The translations under genes were made by a program, and so were the position numbers. A DNA stretch of 64,000 nt, from the NCBI GenBank assembly GCA_009829735.1, contig CM020618.1, forward strand, positions 8,895,119 to 8,959,118, written 5' to 3'. Below the pieces are notes generated by a model. That model was not told the origin of the DNA. It searched no databases and worked only from the letters and a program-made list of their open reading frames with translations. This stretch comes from Pyropia yezoensis (lineage: Eukaryota > Rhodophyta > Bangiophyceae > Bangiales > Bangiaceae). This document shows, one piece after another, positions 40,972 through 51,245 of the stretch. How positions within the stretch are numbered: position 1 is the stretch's first letter; the number at the start of each line of letters is the position of its first letter.

Positions 40972-43900
40972 ATGCCCCCCCCCCAAAAAGGGACTGGGGC
41001 ATCCCCCCCACCACCCGGCACCGTCGTAGAGCTCGTCGGCCTGACGGGGGCGCCCCACCTTAACGGCTGCCGCGGCACCGTTGTGTCGGGCGTCGACGCC
41101 GCCACCGGCCGGGTGCGGGTGGAGCTGGAGGGCGCCCCCCCCCGGGCGGTGCGGCCCGCCCACCTGCGGTGGCCGCCGCCGCCGCCGCCGCCGGCCATCG
41201 TGCCGGCCGCCGCCCCGCCCCTGCCGCGCGCCATTGCCACCGCCCGGGCGGCGTGCTATTACTACGCGCACGGCAACACGCCGCCGGCGTACCTGTTTCC
41301 GGGCGTCCCCGCGGGGGCGCCCGCGCGGGTGGCGCTGCTCGCCGCGGGGGACCTCCGCGCCGCGTTTTATTCCGTGTGGGCGGACAGCGGGGGGGTTGGG
41401 GGGGCGGGTCCGCCGCCACGGCGCGCCCACTATGTCGTCAATGACCGGGAGGCTGCGGTGGTGGCACGGGACCTGGTGCTCCTGGCGCTCGTGCGGGGGG
41501 GGCGGGGCGGGGGGAAGTGGACGGGCGGCGCCAGTGTGCCCCCGCGGGTGCTGTTTGAGGTGTGGTTTTGTCTGCGGCTGGGGGCGGCCGCCGTGGCGGC
41601 GCTGCGGCGGGTGCTGGCCGACCTGCTGGCGGGGGAGGACGCGGGTGGGGAGGGTGGCGGCACCGGCGGCGAGCCCACCCTGCGCCGGCTGCGCGTCCGC
41701 TTCCAGTCGGCCGCCTGCTGGGCGGCCGTCCGGGCGGTGCTGGCCCGGTGGGCGGCCTGGTCGCTCGACTGGCGGGTGGTCGGCGCCGCCCGGTCAGCGG
41801 TGCTGCTGTCCAAGTACCAGGAGCCGAGCCTCGACGCGGTCGGCACCACCGCGGCCGCCACGCAGCTGCTGTCGCTGACCAAGGAGGCCGCCGGCTTCCC
41901 CGCCGCCGCCGCCACCGCCGAGGTGGTCCACTACTTTGTTACCGGCTGTGTGCGGTTTGGGGGGGGGGGGGGGAGCGGGGGCGCGGCGCCGGCGTCGCCC
42001 CCAAACAGGGCGGTGACCAACCCGACGCTCTTTCTCTCCCCAACAGCCTATGACCTGCACTACGCGTCCAACCCGTTTTCCGCCTTTCCCCTCTACAGCC
42101 CCATCTACGACCCGGTCACCCCGCTGGCGTCGCTGTGCGTTGCGCAGCTGGGCAGCTGGGCGGCGGCCGTCGCGGGGGCGGCCGGCGACCACCTCACCTG
42201 GCTCTTTTCCGTTTCGGACTGTGTGGCGCTGTGCGGGACGCTGCCGCCCGCCTCGTTTGCCGTCGTGGACACCTCCAACGTGGCCGACCACGTGGGGCTC
42301 CTGCCGCTGCTCGTGGCCACCCGCCCGCTCCTGTCGCCCGGCGGGCTGCTACTCACCCAGTCGCTCCGCCACAGCTCCTACGCCCGCAACGTGGACGCGT
42401 ACTTGCAGCACCACCTGGTGGTGGGCCCCCCCCACTGGCCGTCCCTGCTCGGGTGGCGCTGCCTCGGCCACGAGGGCGACGCCGCCGCCCCGCCACCCGG
42501 GCCAATTGGCCTGGCCCTCCCGGACGTGGCCGGCGCGGTGGCGGCGGCGATGATGCCGGGGGGGATCAGCCCCGTGCGGTACGAGCTGAACCTGGTGTGG
42601 ACGCCCGCGCCCGCGCCCGTCCCCCGCCTGCGCCTGGACACCACCCCAGCGGTGAGGGAGCTGGTGCGCGCGTGCGCGCCGCCGGTGGTGACGACCCCGC
42701 TGGGCGCCTTTCTCCTCCCGTCGGTGGGGCGGCGGGTGCACCTTCTGACGCTGCTGCCGCTGCTGGCCACTGGCCTGGGGGGGGCGGCGCTCCTGTCGGC
42801 AGAGACAAACTGGGAGGTGGCTGACGTGCTGGCGGCGCTCCAAGACGCACAGGGGAAGGGGGGGCGGGGGGAGGAGGCGAGTGCGGCCACGGTGCTACAC
42901 CTGGCGTCTGTGACGTTGGCGGATGGGCAGCTATTTGGGGAGGAGGCGCCCATGGAGCACGAGCCGTACATGCTCCTCCGTGTCGGCGACCGCGCCATGG
43001 TGTATACCGGCCTGTCGGTGACGGCCGACGCGGCGCCAGCGACGACGTACACGGTGCGGTGGCTGGTCAACCTGTCTCGTCTGCCCGGGGCGGTCGTCGA
43101 GATGGTCACCAACGGCACGGTGCTGTGGCGGCGGCCCGCCGAGGAGGTGGCGACGGCGCCGCTCCCTGCCGCCACCGTGGCCGCCTGGGCCACCCGCTAC
43201 GCGCCGCGCACGGCGGGCACGGTGCCCGTCGACAACCCCCCCTGGGAGGGGCTCGTGGCGCGGGAGGATGCCTGGGAGGTCACCGTGGCTACCCCCCGTG
43301 GATGGGCTACCCCGCTGGCTGCCGGGGCCATGGCGCGGCCAGTTGTTCAGGCCGCTGCCTCCGGCGGGGTGCGCCTGTCGATGAGCGCCGCGTCGGCGCG
43401 GCACGCAGACGTGGTGCTCCAGCTCCCTGGACCCGTCGTCCCCGGGGGGGTTACCGTCGTCTCTGCCGCGGCCGACCGCCTCACCATCGTGGCCCGCAAG
43501 GGCCGCTACGACCTCCCTAGCCGAGTGCCAGCAGACCTGTGGGTTGGCGACTCCGGCGCGTGGGCGCCCATGGTCGTGCCCGCAGATGTGTGCATCTTCC
43601 AAAGCGGCCTGCAGATGACCGAAGAGGAAAAGTTTGTCGCCCGCTCCCGCCCACCGGGCGAGGTGCCCCCGCTGTTGGCGCTCAAGGACACGCTCATGTT
43701 CCTCTTCCAGTGCAGCGACGAGGTGCTCTTTGCCATCCAGGTGGATGAGGCGGGCGCGCGCGGCGCGCCGCCCCGGGGGGCGGTCCTCCTTCACCATGGC
43801 CTCCGCCGGGAGCATCGTACCGGCGTCATTGCCGCGGACGTGTCTGTGTGCTTCCTCGAGCCGACCGTTGCCTCTGTGCTGTCTCCATTCATGCAGACCC

Positions 43901-44655
43901 TCTTGCGGCGCTTCCCCTTATCCCGTACCATTCGCATCTCAGCGGGGGAGTTTCAGATCCTGCGGCCGGTGGTGGCGGCTATGGCCGCCCGCGCCAAGGA
44001 CGCGGGGGGAGTACGCGCGCCCTCTCCACGAGTGGTGGTGCCTGCACCCCTGCGGCCACACTTTACGCGTGTCCTGTTGCAGCCGCTCTTTGCCAAGGCG
44101 CACGCGCCGTCGTCGGTGCACGACGGGCGGGTAGACCTGCCAACCGCGGATGAGACGCCGGTGGTCGAGATGCAAGCCGCCAAGGACGCGGGGGTACGGC
44201 TTGTCAAGGCGGCCAAGTGGGGCCCCGCCGCGATCGCCTTTCGCCGCGCGATCTTGGCCCACTTCCGGGCGCCTGTCGCCGAGCAGCTGGAGGGCCCGCA
44301 GCGCCGGCTAGCGGGCGTCACCTTTCTCAACCTGTCCCTCTGTCTGCTCCACGGCGCGGCGCCCGTGGGGGTGGGCGGCGGGGGGCACAACAACGGCGGG
44401 CCGGGGGGGGACCCCTCCCTGGCCGAGGCCGTCGCCGCCGCCGGTGAGGCCGCGGATCTGCTGACCGTGCCGGGCAGCGTCGACGGCGGGGCGCTGGTGG
44501 CCAAGGCGGCATACCGGAAGGGCCTCGCGTTGGAGCGGCTGGGGCTGCTCCGTCAAGCCGCTGAGTCGTTTGCGCAGGCGGCGGCACGCCTCCCGGCAGA
44601 CGCCGCCATAGCGCAGGCGGTGCGCCGGGTGCGCGAGGCGGCGGGGGCGCCGTGA
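40972..44655 (+). CDS. DUF4470-domain protein with C-terminal TPR region
   Basis: An open frame of 1,227 codons from ATG 40972 (gccATGc). Residues about 15-65 form a KOW-like start (VVELVGLTGAPHLNG, GRVRVELEG, AVRPAHLRW). DUF4470 begins near residue 95 (YAHGNTPPAYLFPGVP, VALLAAGDLRAAFYSVW, VVNDREAAVVARDLVLLAL). Its second half is near residues 360-460 (DLHYASNPFSAFPLYSP, FAVVDTSNVADHVGLLPLL). The region around 480-1050 is long and unassigned. Residues about 1063-1227 are a TPR array (AGVRLVKAAKWGPAAIAFR, YRKGLALERLGLLRQAAES). DUF4470 occurs in fungal MYND proteins and in the axonemal assembly factor DNAAF3; no MYND finger is visible. Positions 41948-42046 look like a 99-nt in-frame intron (gtgtgcgg ... 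ctctttctctccccaacag). Likely a cytosolic protein-interaction factor; no reaction can be assigned. Confidence 0.78.
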   Translation: MPPPQKGTGASPPPPGTVVELVGLTGAPHLNGCRGTVVSGVDAATGRVRVELEGAPPRAVRPAHLRWPPPPPPPAIVPAAAPPLPRAIATARAACYYYAHGNTPPAYLFPGVPAGAPARVALLAAGDLRAAFYSVWADSGGVGGAGPPPRRAHYVVNDREAAVVARDLVLLALVRGGRGGGKWTGGASVPPRVLFEVWFCLRLGAAAVAALRRVLADLLAGEDAGGEGGGTGGEPTLRRLRVRFQSAACWAAVRAVLARWAAWSLDWRVVGAARSAVLLSKYQEPSLDAVGTTAAATQLLSLTKEAAGFPAAAATAEVVHYFVTGCVRFGGGGGSGGAAPASPPNRAVTNPTLFLSPTAYDLHYASNPFSAFPLYSPIYDPVTPLASLCVAQLGSWAAAVAGAAGDHLTWLFSVSDCVALCGTLPPASFAVVDTSNVADHVGLLPLLVATRPLLSPGGLLLTQSLRHSSYARNVDAYLQHHLVVGPPHWPSLLGWRCLGHEGDAAAPPPGPIGLALPDVAGAVAAAMMPGGISPVRYELNLVWTPAPAPVPRLRLDTTPAVRELVRACAPPVVTTPLGAFLLPSVGRRVHLLTLLPLLATGLGGAALLSAETNWEVADVLAALQDAQGKGGRGEEASAATVLHLASVTLADGQLFGEEAPMEHEPYMLLRVGDRAMVYTGLSVTADAAPATTYTVRWLVNLSRLPGAVVEMVTNGTVLWRRPAEEVATAPLPAATVAAWATRYAPRTAGTVPVDNPPWEGLVAREDAWEVTVATPRGWATPLAAGAMARPVVQAAASGGVRLSMSAASARHADVVLQLPGPVVPGGVTVVSAAADRLTIVARKGRYDLPSRVPADLWVGDSGAWAPMVVPADVCIFQSGLQMTEEEKFVARSRPPGEVPPLLALKDTLMFLFQCSDEVLFAIQVDEAGARGAPPRGAVLLHHGLRREHRTGVIAADVSVCFLEPTVASVLSPFMQTLLRRFPLSRTIRISAGEFQILRPVVAAMAARAKDAGGVRAPSPRVVVPAPLRPHFTRVLLQPLFAKAHAPSSVHDGRVDLPTADETPVVEMQAAKDAGVRLVKAAKWGPAAIAFRRAILAHFRAPVAEQLEGPQRRLAGVTFLNLSLCLLHGAAPVGVGGGGHNNGGPGGDPSLAEAVAAAGEAADLLTVPGSVDGGALVAKAAYRKGLALERLGLLRQAAESFAQAAARLPADAAIAQAVRRVREAAGAP

Positions 44656-45876
44656 CGAGGAACATCCAGCTCCGCCGCGTGTACTCCCCCCCGTCGTCGC
44701 CCTGTTGCTCACCCCCTGCTCCTGTTGCTGCCGCCGCGCCCATCCATAGTCGGCCCTGTCTCGGTTGGTGAACTACCGACAGGACACCCAGCGGCGCCGT
44801 TGCGGGCTGCGACCCTACAGCAGCGGGGGGGGGGGGCGGCCCACAGCGGCGGAGCCCGCGAGCAATGTGGAGGCCGTCTTTCGAGGAACCGGCGGTGGCG
44901 TTGGCGGTGTTTAAGTTTTAGGCGGTCTGCAGAGGAGGCGGTGGCAGTGATCGCACGGCCAGTGAGACCCGGCGGGTTCTGTCGGTGGTGGTGATTGCTG
45001 CTGTGGGGCGGTGCTCGTTCCCTTTCTTTCTCTCCCCTCTTCCCCCCCCCCGCTTCCCCTCCCACTTCTACGCCCCCTCCTCGAGATATCGCTCCTGCGT
45101 TGCCTGGGGTCACTCCAACCGCGCGTCGGATAGGGTGACGTCGGCGATATAAGAGTGGCAAGTGGCGATACGATACAACGGAGGGATGGTGCGTGGTCGG
45201 AACAAGCCGTGTGAAGGGGGTGAACACAGGGGGGGCGGAGGGGGGAGGAGCGTAAGCATTCGCGGCAGGGGGAGAAGACCGCCTCAGCCGCTGGCCACAA
45301 ATGCCGGCAACGCCGTCGGCGCACCGGGGCATAGTGTTCACCATTGAAGAGAAGGGAAGCGGGCTATGCGCTCCCCGACGCAACAGGTTGACAAAAGGTC
45401 TTTGCGAGCCCTCCCCTTGTTCACTTTGTCTGTCGCCTGTCTGTTTGCAGGGGCGTGGCCGCTGCCGGTGGCGTATTTCTGCACAGCAATGGTGGGGCGC
45501 CGTCGCCACCGCCAACGCCGCTGACAAGAACAGCACCGACACCAAGACGCAGCACGCCGACCGACGCCCCAGAATGTCGACATCAAAGTGACTCTTTGCC
45601 AACCGTCACCACGGTGGAGGGGGCTTTTTACGTCATTATGCAATGCCCACAGTCCAGCACACTATCCACTGGCCCTCACGCGCTCGCCACCCCTCTCACC
45701 ACCCCCGTCCCCCACAGCCAACATCCCAATATCCAAGCTCCCCATTAAGTTGTGGCTGTGCATGCAACTCCAACCACGCTGACACCACCACGAAGCGGAG
45801 CGGATTTGAAAGGGAGCGGGAGGCGGCCGCGCGCGGAGTGTCCTCTACGTTTGAGCACAAGGGTCAATAACGGGTG
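44656..45876. other. Intergenic, nothing recognised
   Basis: A 1.2-kb gap with G and C runs (for example 44825-44838) and short open frames only. It would contain the 3' end of the DUF4470 gene. Confidence 0.45.
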
Positions 45877-45958
45877 TGCGCCTTCCGGGATATTTCTTAA
45901 GATCGAACCCGGGTCTCGTGCGTGGCAAGCACGTATTCTACCACTAGACCAAAGGTGC
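45877..45958 (-). tRNA. tRNA-Gly(GCC) with an 11-nt insertion in the T loop
   Basis: The minus strand gives GCACCTT, D arm with A box (tggtctagtgg), anticodon arm with GCC (gtgcttGCCacgcac), a perfect 5-bp T stem (ccggg/cccgg, 45908-45912 and 45885-45889), then AAGGCGC and discriminator A. The T loop is 18 nt (45890-45907) instead of 7; removing 11 nt leaves the normal ttcgatt and a 71-nt tRNA. The insertion also splits the B box. The acceptor has one A-C mismatch at 3-70. No T-run terminator is seen close downstream. Confidence 0.85.
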
Positions 45959-47065
45959 TTCTGTGCTAGATGTCTTGCATGACGGCCGCCGAGTTTCTTT
46001 ATTATTTCTTTTGTAGCTCATGTCATTAGACGTGTTGTCCGAGTAAACCTGGTTTTCGTCATCTTCAGAGATTGCCTGTGCCTTTGCCCATGGACAGCCA
46101 CGATATCTGCGCGAAGGGGGTCAAGGGAGTGAGGGGTGGGGCAGGAGAGGATGGAGGCAGCGAGGAGGCAGTCAAGGGTGGATGATGGATGTGAGGGGCA
46201 GTGAGAACTCCCGGGTCTCGGAGAACCAGATCAGAGAGCCCGCGCTCCAGGAAGATTCTCGGTTAAGTCTGCAGGTCTCTGTTTTGCAGTACAGACGATC
46301 GGAAGAGCCAGCTTCCAAAAGCGTTCTTCCCGGTGTCTTTGTGTTATGTTTTTGTCCAAAGTGGGGACGGCGCGGAAATAGGGGGCATGCCGCCGGTGCC
46401 GCGGTCGGCCCGCCACGTCCCCGGCCGGTGCTCGGTGCGGATCGTGGTCTGGCAGCCTCCCCTGTGACTTGGGTATGGGCTTCCTTCCCGCCCTCCCTGG
46501 ATGCCGCCCACCGCCGTCGCGGGCCCGGCAGAGCGGCGACCTGGCACGGGGATGCGGCCTGGGTTGGGGAGGCGAGCGCGCCCCGCGTGGGGCGGCCTTC
46601 GTTTTCCAGCCACCAGCCGTCTACCTCACACACGTTTTTTACCCCTCCCTCGACGCCCACTCCGATATCGCCGCCGCTTCACCATCCACAGCCACCCCCG
46701 ATGGCGCTCCAAATGATGGCGGGCTCTTAACGGAGGACTACTTCTGCCGCCGCAGACACGGTCGCGGCCCGCCGCCTATCCGCCGCGTCGGTGGTCGCGA
46801 CTGCCGCTGCGGTTGTGGTGGCGGCCACGGCGCGATCGGCGGCGGCCGGAGGGCGCCTACCAACACCCACTACCACCTCCCCTCATGACCCCGCTTCTTT
46901 AACTACCCACAGATTCTCCCAACCATATGCCCGCGAAAGCCACCGCCGGTGCCGTCATGAAACGGCGGTGCTCGTGATGCTACTGAGAACCCCTGTCCAT
47001 TTCTGGTCACACACCCAACTGAAGGACACCTCATCACCTGGTGACCAAAGCCGAACATCGATCAA
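45959..47065. other. Intergenic, nothing recognised
   Basis: No domain-bearing frame. A plus-strand frame at 46182-46730 is Pro/Arg/Ser-rich and overlaps a minus-strand one of similar length, so neither is supported. Confidence 0.4.
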
Positions 47066-47511
47066 ATTGCAGTTTTCCGATTCTTGTCCCATGTGGACAA
47101 GAGCAAGAGCAAGTGTACAAGAGCAAGGGCCAATCGCATGCTCGCAGCAGAGGGCTTACCAATGGCGTGCTGCAACACGTCTGTCGGAAGAACCTGATGA
47201 TTGGCTATGGCCACAACTGCTCTCGCAACGAACGCTGGTTGGTCAAAACACTCTTTGTTTTTCATCGGATCTCGCCGGTTGGCCCATTATCTCAGGTCAT
47301 CTCCGTCAAGCACAGTCCGAAGCGCTGGCTTGTTCTGCCCTCGACGTGGTCAGAAATCCCGAGAGAACCCCCGGTCACACTGTTCGTACAACAACGGACC
47401 ATCATGCAGAGCAGTCATTGGCCCTAGAGGCAGCATCTGAGTCATATCATTGGTCAAACACAGTTTCCTCTTGCTCTTGTCCACATCAGACAATATTGGG
47501 AGAACTGCAAT
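47066..47511. repeat. Small inverted-repeat element (MITE-like), about 450 bp
   Basis: Both ends share attgcagtt(t/c)tcc followed, some 15 bp in, by atgtggacaagagcaagag, in inverted orientation (left 47066-47110, right 47465-47511). The interior is non-coding. No clear target duplication is visible, so the exact limits are approximate. Confidence 0.5.
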
Positions 47512-47688
47512 AATGTCGTCCTCATTAGGTAGATTTGAAACTACAAAGCTGATCGATCTTGATGTTTCTTATGAAAGGAAAATGTTGCTGACATGATCTC
47601 CAACATCCAATCTTATCAGCTTCTGATCTCTCAGACGAGTGACAAAGGAACATCAGCAAGCATTTCACAAAAACTGTACTCAAAATTT

Positions 47689-47770
47689 TGCGCCTTCCGG
47701 GACTTTCGAACACATCGAACCCGGGTCTCGTGCGTGGCAAGCACGTATTCTGCCACTAGACCAAAGGTGC
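47689..47770 (-). tRNA. tRNA-Gly(GCC), second copy, with a different 11-nt T-loop insertion
   Basis: Same length (82 nt) and same mature sequence as 45877-45958 except one D-loop base. The T loop is again 18 nt (47702-47719), but the inserted 11 nt are unrelated (gtgttcgaaag here, cttaagaaata in the other copy). The T stem is perfect and the A3-C70 mismatch is shared. A TTTT terminator begins three bases after the discriminator (47685-47682), with TTTTT at 47673-47669. Flanking DNA differs from the first copy, so this is not a local duplication. Confidence 0.88.
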
Positions 47771-47935
47771 TACTAATTTAGATGCCAGAGGAGAAAATCA
47801 GGAACTCTCAAACAATGGTGACCCGTTGGTCAAAAATATGCACTTGGCCTCGTCAAGCGGGTATCGCTGTCTTCCAAACAAAGAATGTCGGCACGCCGTC
47901 CGAAGAGAAGCACACCCTACAGGTAACGGGGTTGA

Positions 47936-49617
47936 TCACTTGGACCGCACCCGACGGATAGCGACGGACAGCGGAGGCACCTTGCAAAGCAGCATCGAGA
48001 CCGCCGCGAAGCCGAGCACCCCGAAAGCCAGGAAAGCAGTGGAGACAGGATTGTCCGCGGCGGCAGCTCCGGGAGCAATGAGCTTGATGAAGACGCCAAC
48101 GTGCACCAGCGTCAACGCCATAGTCAAGAGCCCAAGGAACGAGAAGACGAACTTGAACTCGGTCCACGACAGGCCAGACGCGACCGCCGGGTTGGAGGAC
48201 ATGGCCATCACGACATAAAACGCGTAGGCAATCACCCCAAACGCAATGTACGTGTAGTTCTCGTACTGGGGGATTCTCGTTTCGGTGCGCCTCGGCGCGC
48301 CGTGGAGTGCACCCGCAATGGCGTGCATGGTTGCCAGCCACCAGCCTATCATGCCGAGCTGCTTGCGGATGGCCAGCCACGACGCAAACGGCGCTGGAAA
48401 GGGCACCTTGGCCGTCCCCCGCACCAGTTGCACCGCCGCCGCGATGCTGCCCGGCAAGAAGGTGGCGGCAAGGAGGACGACCGCAACATCTCCCGCCGGA
48501 AAGAGGAGCCACCCGTACCACAGCGCCGTCGTCGGCCTTCCCTGCGCGTAGAATATGTTGGCCCAGTAGAGGCTCCACAAGAAGAGGATGACCGCGCTGA
48601 CGACCACCGCCGACACCCAGCCGTCAAAGAAGCGGTGGATGGACGTCTCTTGGGTCCGCGCAGTGGCCAGACCGCCCGCGTCCATGGCGGAAAAGCCCAT
48701 CCGGCGGGCCAGCCCCATCACCGACGCCTTGGCCGCCCCGTCGTCGGCAGACGCAAACACAATGGGCGGAGGCACCTGGGCGGTGCCCTCCTCAAGGGTG
48801 TAGGCCGACACGTTGTTAAACGCCTTGACGACGGCCGTCGTGGGGGGTGCCTGCGAGGCCACCACCGCCGCCAGCCGCTCGGCGGTCGACTCCCCTGCCG
48901 CCGCCGCGGCCACGCCGTCAGGCCCGCCACGCCGGCCGGTCGCCTTGGCCACCAGCCCCCCGACGGTGGTGCGGAAGGACGGGCTGACCGGGTTGGCCAC
49001 GTCCACCAGCACCTTGTCGTCGAGACTGGCCGCGTGCTCTGCCACAAACGTGGCTGCGGCGGTGTGGGGGATGGCCAGCACCACCAGCGGCGCGGCCGAC
49101 GCCAGGGCGTCTCCGACCGATCGCACCTCACACGGGAGGGCCCACGTGCCGCGCGTAGGCGCGGAGCCAGTGGGGGGGGGGGGGAGCGGGAGCCGAGCAC
49201 GACGGGCACCCCACACGAGGCGAGCCGCCGGGAAAACGCGCGGCCATACACACCGTTTCCTGCGTCAAAGGGGGGTCAAGGGGTGTGCAAGATAAGGTGA
49301 AGTGCAGGCCGGCTACCAAACGGGAACAGACACCCATGGTCAGTACTGGCAGTGAGATAGAGGGGCAGCCCGATCCTACCAAGTGACTGTGGCAGTGTTA
49401 CGTCGTTGCCATCACATTGGGCTGCACTGACGTTCCTCTCCCAACGCTCACCTTCACCCCCCCCGAGCGTACCAATGACAGCCACAGACAGCCCCTCCTC
49501 CCCCACCGCCACTGCCGAGTGGGAGGCCTTGAGGTGCTCAGATGAAGACGAATGGGAGGGCGTCGTAGACTCGTCGCGCGTCCTGGCCGCCGCCGTGCCC
49601 TCGTCGAGCGCCGACAT
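47936..49617 (-). CDS. STEAP-like metalloreductase (NADP-binding domain plus six-transmembrane haem domain)
   Basis: Exon 1 (49617-49473) starts ATGTCGGCG and ends in SVAVIG. A 213-nt intron (49472-49260, gtacgctc ... ttgacgcag) joins exon 2 to restore the Rossmann motif VIGNGVYGRAFSRRL, continuing VPVVLGSR. The frame then changes inside a G12 run (about 49173-49184): one base more or two fewer restore it. Next come VLVDVANPVSPSF, AVVKAFNNVSAYTL and a membrane half with the STEAP signatures RKQLGMIGWWLATMHAIAG and LTMALTLVHVGVF (haem-ligand His), plus SNPAVASGLSWTEFKFVFS between them. About 490 residues, usual for the family. Such enzymes pass electrons from NADPH through FAD and haem to Fe(III) or Cu(II) at a membrane. 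The gene is probably functional with the shift an assembly artefact; a decaying copy is the alternative. Confidence 0.85.
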
Positions 49618-51245
49618 GGTGCAGGGGGCGCTTTCAGTCACCCGCAGCCGTCGCCCACCACTGCAGAGGTACAGTACACCACTGGCCCCGTGTCCCACAA
49701 GCGACGCCCGTGCCCACACAAGCCGTTCCCCCCCAGCGAATCGTGCTGCCCGTCCGTGCAAGGCGCGGCGGGTAGCCTCGGGGGGGGCCCTCGGGTGTGC
49801 GTGTCGTGGCGCCGTCCTCGGTAGCCCTCGGGCTGCCGTGCCGCGGGGGTGACGGTAAGGCAGTACAGGGCACCCTTTTTATCGTGCCCTCACTCACCAC
49901 TGGGGGCTCGACCGCAACTCCGCCCGTGGCGCACGCGTGCGCGGCTGTCGCCGCCGCACGGGGCGGGGGCACGGCCAAAAGGGGTCCCGCCCGCAGCAGT
50001 GCCTACCCGCGCCGCGGGCGGCCCCCCGCCCTGCGGGCACCAGCGCCGCACTTGCGAAAGATCCCCCCCCTCCCCGTCCTCTCTCCCATCACGATCATCG
50101 GTGCCATCGTGCGTGTGGAACGAGGAGGCGGGCGGGGGAGGAAGGGGCCACGATCGGGAACATACGGGATGGCATCACACGCGCCAGCGGGCGAGCGTCG
50201 GCGCGAATGCGGGCGGCTGGCGAGCGGGCGCGGGGGCACAGGCGCGGAAAGTGGCGCCTGCGGCCAGTCGTACGGCGGATGGGGTTTGGGCGCGCACTGC
50301 GGGGGCGTGGCCCCCGACGCACCGCGGGCGGGAGAGGACGGAGCGAGTCACGGGGATCAATCCCCGGGCGGGCGGCTGTGGCGCGGCCACGTCGGCGGCG
50401 AGCCGCGGGGGTCATACGACCAGCGCCGTGGGGAGTGAGCGGCTGGACTGTGTGGGGGGGGAGCCTGTCCCTATGCCCCTGCTCCCCCCGCACACCCCCG
50501 CCCGTTACCCCTGGTCCCCCACCCCGGACGTGCTGCATTTATCCGGCGTCCACCGCCCCGGTGGGGGCTTGGAGGGAGCCCCCCGCCCGCTCACGAGCGC
50601 GTGCGTATTGGACTGGCGACGAACCATCACCATGGTGGAGGTAGGTCCACGGACCCGAGGGGGTGTAGGTGGCGGTGGGGGGCCCCGGGTGAGGGCCCCC
50701 CCGGGGGAGCGGACGTGCGGCGGAAAACAGGAGATCTGCCGTTTCGGCAGCGCTCGACCCCTGCCTGTCGAGGGCACCCTCCCGATGGTGGCGGCGCGCC
50801 GCACCCACCGGCGCGCACGCGTCGTCGGCGTGGGGCGGCGCCGCGGCGGGCCCGCGGCGGGCCGTTGGCTGCCGGCGGGCTGCCCGCCAGCTGCAGCTGC
50901 CAGTGGCGCACTAAAGCGCAGACATGGGACGACGAGTACGACGTCAAAACGAAAAAATCATAGCTGTGATCCAGGTACTGGAAGTAGCCCCCCAACCACA
51001 AGGATCCCCGACCTTCTCCGCTGACAGCGCTGTCAGCAGGCCCAGCTGCATGCAGCAACGTGACGGGCAGCGCTCCGCACCAGAGTCGTGCGGGGGCGCA
51101 AGGCGGCCGGCTGCCCCATCCCCCTCCCCCCGCGCGGCCGTGGTCGCCCACGTCGTCGGCTCCCCCCACCACCGTCGTCACCCCCCACCAGGCTGGCCAC
51201 GAAACTCTCCCCGCCGTCAACGCCCCCCCAGCAGCCGGCGCTGTC
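49618..51245. other. Intergenic region with no supported gene
   Basis: Long plus-strand frames at 49797-51024 overlap each other in two frames and are Arg/Gly/Pro-rich with no domain. They look like chance openings in GC-rich DNA. The region separates the divergently oriented STEAP-like and glycosyltransferase genes, so both promoters should lie here. Confidence 0.4.

Noticed and set aside
49797-51024. Plus-strand frames of 213-391 codons
   Set aside because: Two frames overlap over the same DNA, Arg/Gly/Pro-rich, no domain and no good start context.
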